A stretch of DNA of 64,000 bases from Sequoia sempervirens (taxonomy: Eukaryota; Streptophyta; Pinopsida; Cupressales; Cupressaceae), in assembly GCA_007258455.2 (NCBI GenBank), contig VDFB02358134.1:212214026-212278025 (forward strand), in the 5' to 3' direction. Made by a program: the position numbers and the translations under genes. Under the pieces are notes generated by a model, which searched no databases, was not told where the DNA came from, and saw nothing but the letters and a program-made list of their open reading frames with translations. This document shows positions 57,580 to 64,000 of this stretch, one piece after another. Numbering within the stretch: the stretch's first letter is position 1; every line of letters begins with the position of its first letter.

Positions 57580-59919
57580 TGTTGGAAGAATGAAGAATGA
57601 GACCTCTAGATTGTTATCTTTGTTATCATTGATTCCAACATTGATCTGTTAAACTGTGTTTGTGCTACATTGATCCAGTAATTTGGTCTGAAATCACTCT
57701 AGGAAGAATATTGGCTCATAGGATTTTGGTATGTTATTCAAGATTGCTAAATGCAACTGTGGTTAGGGATTCAACAATATTGGTTGAATAAGTTGGAAAT
57801 TGTAAATAATAGTTGTTCGGCTTATAGTTTTTGGCATGAACTTCATTTCGCCAACTTAATCAAGTAGTATATGTTTCATGAATGCTTAATGTGCTTGTGT
57901 TTTGGTTTGAGCCGACCTAACTTGTACTTGGCACATTTTGTTTTAAGTGTCAAAGATATTTTTTATTTTGAATCCAACAAGACATTTTGAGTTAAGTATG
58001 CTAACATCCAATTACGCTGACATAATTGATGTATGAAGATGTAATCATGTATATAAATGGTGTTGGTCCACACAATTGTTGCCCTTGTTGTCAAAGACAC
58101 ACAACTGGCACTTGATGGATATTTGACAAGAATATAGACATTTGAGTTTGTTGGTCCTCACAGTTGTTTCCCTTGATGTCAAAGACACACAGCTGGCACT
58201 TGATGGGTATTTGACAGGAATACAGACATTTCACTTGGTTGGCTTCTTCAGTCACTATTACAATGACATATGTGATTAGCAAAGCATGGTGGAAGTGTTT
58301 TATGGTGCATATACATGGTTTTTATTTCTTAAGGGCATATACAAAAGACATACTTACAAACAGCTGGGCATTATGAGGTTTAATATGCTCATGGACTTCA
58401 TAAATCCTAAAGCATTTTTTCATGGTATCACTAGTTCCTTAACACATTGTCAAACATTATTTTGAAAGATATTTGTATGGTAAATTCACTTGAAAAGGTG
58501 AAATTAACTTTGAAAAAGAAAAACATGCATCGACACTTGCTTTGGTGACAAAAGCGATAAGAAGTATATTGTTGATGGCATATATTTTATTAAGGAATAA
58601 TATTGAATTGTCTTTGGTAAAAGGCATGTGTTTCAGACTTCTCGAATACACTTGGTAAATGGCACATTTCATTCTTATGGAATAATTATAAGAGGTGCTT
58701 AGTTAGGGCACAAGCAACTTAGGATTTGTTGGGGAAATCATGGATTTGATGGGTTTGTGACAAGACAATGCTAGAAAATGGTTTCACAGTTCAATCAACT
58801 CAGACTTAGGAAAAAGGATGCAATTTTTGATTAAGCATGAAAGTTATCTTTTTGACATACGGGTAACATTGTTTCTTAATCACTTTGTTTTGCTTCAAAA
58901 CATAAGTTTTAGTTATGGCATTCATTAAAGCTGGTTACCTATTAACAAATGGTCAAGCATTGGATACAATGTTTTTGACATAGGGTTGTAGTTTGTTTCT
59001 TGACCATCCTGTATAATGAAGTGTTGGTTTTATGAGGTTGTTGGGGTTTATTTTTTAGTTACTTTGTAACCCTTGGTTGGGTATGCGGTTCAAGACAGTT
59101 GGTGTGTAGTACAAAAACTGTGCACACTATTTATGCTATGTTGAACATGTTCACAAGGTTGTTGATTACAAAGAAATTCCGACAGTTGTTGATCATATAC
59201 TCTATTAAGAGTTATTTTTTATGATATTTATCCATTGTAATTGTTATGTTATAAAGATCTTGAGTAAAATGCAGAGATTTTTTTTTGAAAGGATTGTGCA
59301 CAAAACAGTAAAATATACCTAGTATACTATATATCTTAAAGGTTCCATCTTATGAATCTTTGGGACATATGCTATATTAGTGTAAAAGTGTTGTAATTTT
59401 TTGTAAAGAAACAAAGTGATCCTCTATAGTTGAATTCTTTATTGAGAAACGTATGATGAAGTGCATGCCAGTGAGGCAAATGTGTACCCAATGATGTTCT
59501 TTGGTCAGTGAGGCCATTTTTGTCAATGAGATATTGTTTTATTGCCAGTGAGGCATTTGAAATCTATCAGTGAGATAGTATTGCCAATGAGGCATTGTAA
59601 TCAAAAAGTTTTTGCAGATTAAGCTAGTGATACATCATTTTTGGAGTGGTTTTTCCACCCCTACATGGTTTTCCACTCGTCAAATTTTTGTCTTATGGTC
59701 TGATTGCTTTTGATGTGATAATCTTTCAAGAATGTGATGATCTTTGGTTTTCTTTAATATTTATTATATCATTTCTTTAATGATTGCATTCAATTCATGA
59801 ATGTATTTATCATTGAAATATTAAGAGCATAAATTATTCAATTATTTTTCAAGGAAAAAGTTAAAATTTGTCTAAGACACTAATTCACCCCCCCTCTCAA
59901 TGTCTTCTTCACTCCAACA
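57580..59919 (+). repeat. Copia-4 5' LTR (left edge uncertain)
   Basis: The right edge is firm: TTCACCCCCCCTCTCAATG, then CTCCAACA at 59919, then AT and the PBS. TGTTGGA at 57580 is the best complement of that end and would give a 2340-bp LTR; TGTTGG at 58061 is an alternative. It includes GGTTTTTCC-type sequence near 59648 and a cluster of GCCAGTGAGGCATT-like words at 59467-59610. Confidence 0.65.
58061..58236 (+). repeat. 88-bp tandem duplication in the Copia-4 LTR
   Basis: TGTTGGTCCACACAATTGTT at 58061 and TGTTGGTCCTCACAGTTGTT at 58149 open two copies that share GTCAAAGACACACARCTGGC and CACTTGATGGRTATTTGACA. About ten differences by eye. Confidence 0.92.
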
Positions 59920-59921
59920 AT

Positions 59922-59934
59922 TGGTATCAGAGCC
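59922..59934 (+). other. Copia-4 primer binding site
   Basis: TGGTATCAGAGCC, a perfect initiator tRNA-Met type PBS, two bases after the LTR end. Confidence 0.95.
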
Positions 59935-59998
59935 AAACCCTTGATTTAACAAGCCTAATCGGCTTAAGGGTGCCTAGCATTGGAGTGTTGTGTCTGAT

Positions 59999-61217
59999 AT
60001 GGTAAAAAGTAGAACGAATAGGAATAAGAAAGAAAAATAACAACCTGTGGAAGAGAAAAGTTGTCTAATATAGAACTTGATGAATTTGTGGTAGACGTGG
60101 ATGAATTAGATATAGAAGAGTGTGAAATTTATTTTGAGGCAGAATTATATGCTGCCCTAGATGAGATTAAAAAACTCAGGAAAGAGAACCAAAGATTAAA
60201 AGACCAACTTCAACAAGAGGAAGACTCCAAGAAAAAGGTAATTTCTAATCTTGCAAAAGTTTCTTTAGAACTTGAAGATGCAAGGAATTTGCTTGTAGAT
60301 TTAAGAGGTCAAGCTGAAAATTCAAATAAGCTAACTATTAATCTAAAAACAGAAGTTGAGGAAGCCAAGAGAATAACAAATGTAGCTAAACCTGGTCTTG
60401 AAGTTAAATCAATAGAATGTCAAAAACTTGAAGTAGTCATCTTGAGAAAAGACCTTGAAAATGTCAAGATTAAATTTGGGGAAAAATAGAGATTTGAAAA
60501 AGGTACCATTGCATTAGATAGTTTGTTAGGAATTCAAAGATGTTATAAGAACTATCTTGGCTTGGGATATGAAATAGGATAGATCTCTAAGCTTAGAAAA
60601 ACCCCCACGCAGAAAATAGATCTCTATGATTGTTTTAGAAAGTCAAATGAGAAGGGAGAAGCATCTAATAGCCAATATGCTCAAGATGATAAGAATAATA
60701 TTAGTCAAGGACAATATGCTACTACTCCAAAAATTGAGGACAAGAAGAAGACTAAAGAAAAAGTTGTTAATGACAGAAGAAGAACTCCATCAATCAGGCA
60801 GAATCATTCAATAAGGTATAATTATTCCCAATTACATGGTCACTGTTATTCATGTCATGCTTATGGTCATAGAGCAAGAGATTGTAGAATTCATATAAGA
60901 AATGTTTTTGGAAGGACTCAAGATAAAGATTCTTATAGTGTGCAAAATAGTACTATAATATTATATGCTATAACTGCAATAAGGTTGGGCACATGAAAAG
61001 AGACTGTTTGTTGCTAAAAAGACACCAAGATTTAAATTTTTATAGTTTGTCAAGAAGTTATCACGATTATCCTATTGTTCATCACGTTATATGTTTTAGA
61101 TGTAATATTGTTGGACATAAAGTACAACAGTGCAGGTATAATAAAAGAACAAGTACTTTGAACAAGAAAAGGAAGGATTCTATAAAGGTTTGGAAAAGGA
61201 AATCTGAACAAAAGTAG
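59999..61217 (+). pseudogene. Copia-4 Gag with three zinc knuckles
   Basis: Starts at ATG 59999-60001 (MVKSRTNRNKKEK), with a stop and a frameshift soon after. The open part 60061-60489 is a long coiled coil (ALDEIKKLRKENQRLKDQLQ). Three C-x2-C-x4-H-x4-C knuckles follow: 60844-60885 (CYSCHAYGHRARDC), 60966-61007 (CYNCNKVGHMKRDC) and 61092-61133 (CFRCNIVGHKVQQC), spaced 122 and 126 bases. All three keep their zinc ligands, though a frameshift lies between the first and second. As in Copia-2 the UBN2-type domain is missing. It ends with a basic tail and TAG near 61217. Confidence 0.82.
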
Positions 61218-63837
61218 AAAGACTCTAATCTTGTGCATACTACACAAGAAACATAAGTGAAATGATAAGAATGGTATGCAATCAGGAGAAGTAAAAATTT
61301 ATCTATCTGATATTCCTGGTTTGAGATATATTTGAAAATTTCATAAGTTGGTCTCTGTCAATATATATTGATCCTGCATGTTTTATTTAAGTGACTCTAA
61401 GATCTTGAAAATCTTTTTGACAGTAATAGTGCTTAAGATCCTTTTTAGTTCTACATTGGAATGATATCAATGCTTGGTACAACTACTTGGTGTGAAGTTT
61501 TCAGTGCTCAGTGGCTGCAGTATCTTTATCACTACTTTTTGGCTTTAATGGACAATTATCTCAGTCGTAGGGGGAGTGTAGATGACATGTGTAGCTGATA
61601 CAGTGTTATGATAGTGCTCTTTACTACATTAGTCCAAGTGTAAATGATTTGACATCTATTAGTGGAGGTATTCCTTTGTTTTGAAGCATGTAGATGATGA
61701 TAGTATCCAATGGAATAAGGTGAAGTAGCATGTTACTTTGCATAGTGGATACATTGTGAAGTGTGAAATATTTTCTTGCATTTACCTAGGGATAGTATGT
61801 GGTAGTAGTATTGATGCAGTGATCTTGAATAGGGATTATACCAAATGTTTGAGATGGTTTTTTCTTGTATAGTTGAGGTACTTGATAGTGCATATGGTCT
61901 ACATCTTGGTTATCTCAGTTAAATCCTTTATGCTCCAAGTTATATCTTTGCAACATACAGTGTGATCTTCTTTGTTGTCACAGATTGGAAGTATACCCAG
62001 TCTATTTTGTAAAGACTACTATACATTTTCTAGTGATGTTCAAGTGAAAGGTAATTTCAAGGGCCTGTCATGCTATGACAAGAGGTGATATGTATATATT
62101 TGGATAGTTGCAGCCAATTCATTTTTCTCTCATTCTTAGACAATGAAATCACTATGGAGTTCATTTTTCTTGCCGATGACAATGTTCCTGCATACTTGGC
62201 AGTAACGTATTTTTTAGTTGCCTTGAGAATATATGGTGGTAGTGCTAGTGTCATAACTGATGTGGCAACAAGTATGATGTCTAATATGACAATCTTGGTT
62301 AGGTGTTCTATCCTCTTGTGATAACCTTTAGATCTCATGTTTCAATCTTATTTTGTTCATAGTGTTTTTGCAAGACATCAGTTTGAATCAATTTTTGTGG
62401 TTTGAGATGGTTCCAAGTGTTGGCATGCTTCAAGGAATAGATATGTAGATGTTATTTAATATTTTCCATTATTATCTCTTAAACAATGATAGTCATTTTG
62501 TTTGATGTAGTCATTCATTCTTTTTTATGACAATCTTAAAGAGTCATTTGTTCTCATGATGTTCATTGCAAAGTGTTGTTTTTGTGCTTATTCAAAGATT
62601 ATGCTATGATGGACAATGACTTTGTGTTTGGATAAGTTCTTTGGAACTTTGAATTTGGTATTTGAATAGTGAACTTGGGAGATAAAGAACATGGGACAGT
62701 TAATTTAAACTTGTAATCTACTTGTTCTTGCCTTTGTAACAATGGAAGCGCCTTGGAATAGTGATTGTTGTTATCAGTGCTTGAGGTGGATTTTTGGTCA
62801 TGCAAAACACAATGGAAATGGTATGTTGCAAGTTTCATGTCTATTCAAATCTTCTTGCACTTTCCAATTATATGTATGTAGATTATACATAGTGGTTGGA
62901 TTATCCCTTGACATTGATTTATACAGCGGTCTTGGTGCTCAGTGTTTCCCATAGAAATGAAAATCCTAAATTAGTGCATGTTGCACAAAAGGCATCACCA
63001 ACTACATAAGAAGTAGTCTAAGGTTAGGGGGAGTTCAATATAGAAAATTATTTAGCCCCTTGAAAAGTATAAGAGGAATAAGGTCTTTAGAGCATTCAAT
63101 GCCTAGTTTTCATCTTAACTAGTAGAAGTAGTATTGTACCCATGTTATTAATGGAGCTTATGCCTTTATGAGTTATGAACTTCTTTTTGGTCTCTACATG
63201 AACTTATGACTTCATCAGTAGTCTTTGCATGATGGTCTCTTATCAAAATAATGTAGTCATTTCTTAACAATTTTCCTTAGAATAATTCCTTTGGATAGCT
63301 TTTGTTTTGTCAAATCAAAGCTCCTTGGTTTGTGGTGACAGTGAATTCAACATGTATCCTTGGTTCAAATATTCGTTTCACATTTAATATATGTTGGGTT
63401 CTTAGTATCCTTCTTGAAGCATGGTAAAAGGATTAGAACAATCATCTACCTATAAAATGTATTGTTGCTTCTTTCCTTGGTCATGAGTGGAATGGATTGT
63501 AGGAGTCCTTAGTCACATGAGACGGTGATACACATCAATATCTTGACACCAATGTTGAAACTGTTATTGACAAAGAACAGTGCATTTCTCTCACTTTGCA
63601 GGTGGTTGTGTCTTGACAGGGGGAGTAGCATAAGTGATGAGCCTATGTTTTCAAGATAATGATCAACTTGTATATGATTGTGAATCTCTTTCTAAGACAA
63701 AAAGCTTGTTGCTTGGTTGATCTTACCTGACTAGTCAAGTGGATATGGAAGCCTAATTCAGTTGCTAATATTAATGATTTGTGAATACATGACAGGGGGA
63801 GATTTCTTCGACAACTGGTTCCTTTGGAATTAATGTC
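61218..63837 (+). other. Copia-4 interior without visible pol
   Basis: No integrase, RT or RNase H motif found on either strand, only short frames. GGGGGAG-type purine runs occur near 61568, 63027, 63617 and 63795, as in the 3' region of long-LTR Copia elements. A decayed extra ORF could be hidden here. Confidence 0.55.
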
Positions 63838-63851
63838 AAAAGGGGGAGAAA
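63838..63851 (+). other. Copia-4 polypurine tract candidate
   Basis: AAAAGGGGGAGAAA after TTAATGTC, followed by TATTATAG, which may be a decayed TGTTGGAG LTR start. Only about 150 bases remain to the window edge, and I could not align them to the 5' LTR. Confidence 0.45.
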
Positions 63852-64000
63852 TATTATAGTGATTTGTTTTTTGTGTGTGACAGCGTACATATATATAGTA
63901 TATAGTGTATTTTGGATAGTGGTATGAACATTAGCAGGTTGATTTTATTTGGTATGACAGTGGCATCTACAAATCTTAGATAGGTATCTTTGTTAGAACT

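Noticed and set aside
1..64000. tRNA genes, rRNA, CRISPR arrays, bacterial operons
   Set aside because: The only tRNA-like sequences are primer binding sites of LTR elements. Tandem arrays here lack the equal-length unique spacers of CRISPR.

Overview
This window reads as intergenic DNA from a large plant nuclear genome. It is AT-rich and full of decayed, nested LTR retrotransposons, and I found no intact host gene, tRNA, rRNA or CRISPR. The plant call rests on Ty1/Copia polyproteins (YVDD reverse transcriptase, HHCC and DDE integrase), a chromodomain-bearing Ty3/Gypsy element, and initiator-tRNA-Met primer binding sites (TGGTATCAGAGC) next to four LTRs. The age and nesting would suit a gymnosperm-sized genome, but that is inference and the species is not determined.

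Region 1 (1-19.9 kb) is a nest built on one Copia element, Copia-1, plus strand. Gypsy-1 (minus strand, entering from the left edge) sits inside the Copia-1 protease. From 2975 Copia-1 runs protease-integrase-RT-RNase H to 6098, then a polypurine tract and its 3' LTR at 6418. Two complete elements, each with a perfect 5-bp target duplication, split that LTR. Gypsy-2 (6758-12833, TSD TTGAT) is a chromovirus with chromodomain. Copia-2 (13128-19067, TSD GTATC) has LTRs, a Gag with four zinc knuckles and a 344-codon second ORF, but no visible integrase or RT.

Region 2 (19.9-35 kb) has no recognised gene apart from a probable LINE-type RT C-terminus (32856-33190, minus). It carries tandem arrays of about 205 bp (two clusters), 154 bp and 87 bp, the last just downstream of a TATAAATA box, as in the control region of a long LTR. 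A weak coding relic lies on the minus strand at 22.4-24.1 kb.

Region 3 (35-46 kb) holds a dispersed repeat with perfect hairpins (copy 1; copy 2 at 52 kb) and a Tat/Ogre-like element bounded by direct repeats 37260-39409 and 44131-45921. Its LTRs carry a 41-bp GC-rich minisatellite that differs by seven units between the two LTRs. Its interior has no gag-pol but has a long antisense coding relic with repeated Cys/His motifs.

Region 4 (46-64 kb) contains a CG-rich degenerate minisatellite (49.7-50.7 kb), a Copia LTR and RNase H remnant (Copia-3, minus), a lysine/glutamate-rich coding relic (52.96-55.14 kb, plus), and the 5' LTR, PBS and multi-knuckle Gag of a second pol-less Copia element (Copia-4, plus) that runs to the right edge. 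The most novel-looking items are the pol-less, multi-knuckle Copia family and the antisense ORF of the Tat-like element.
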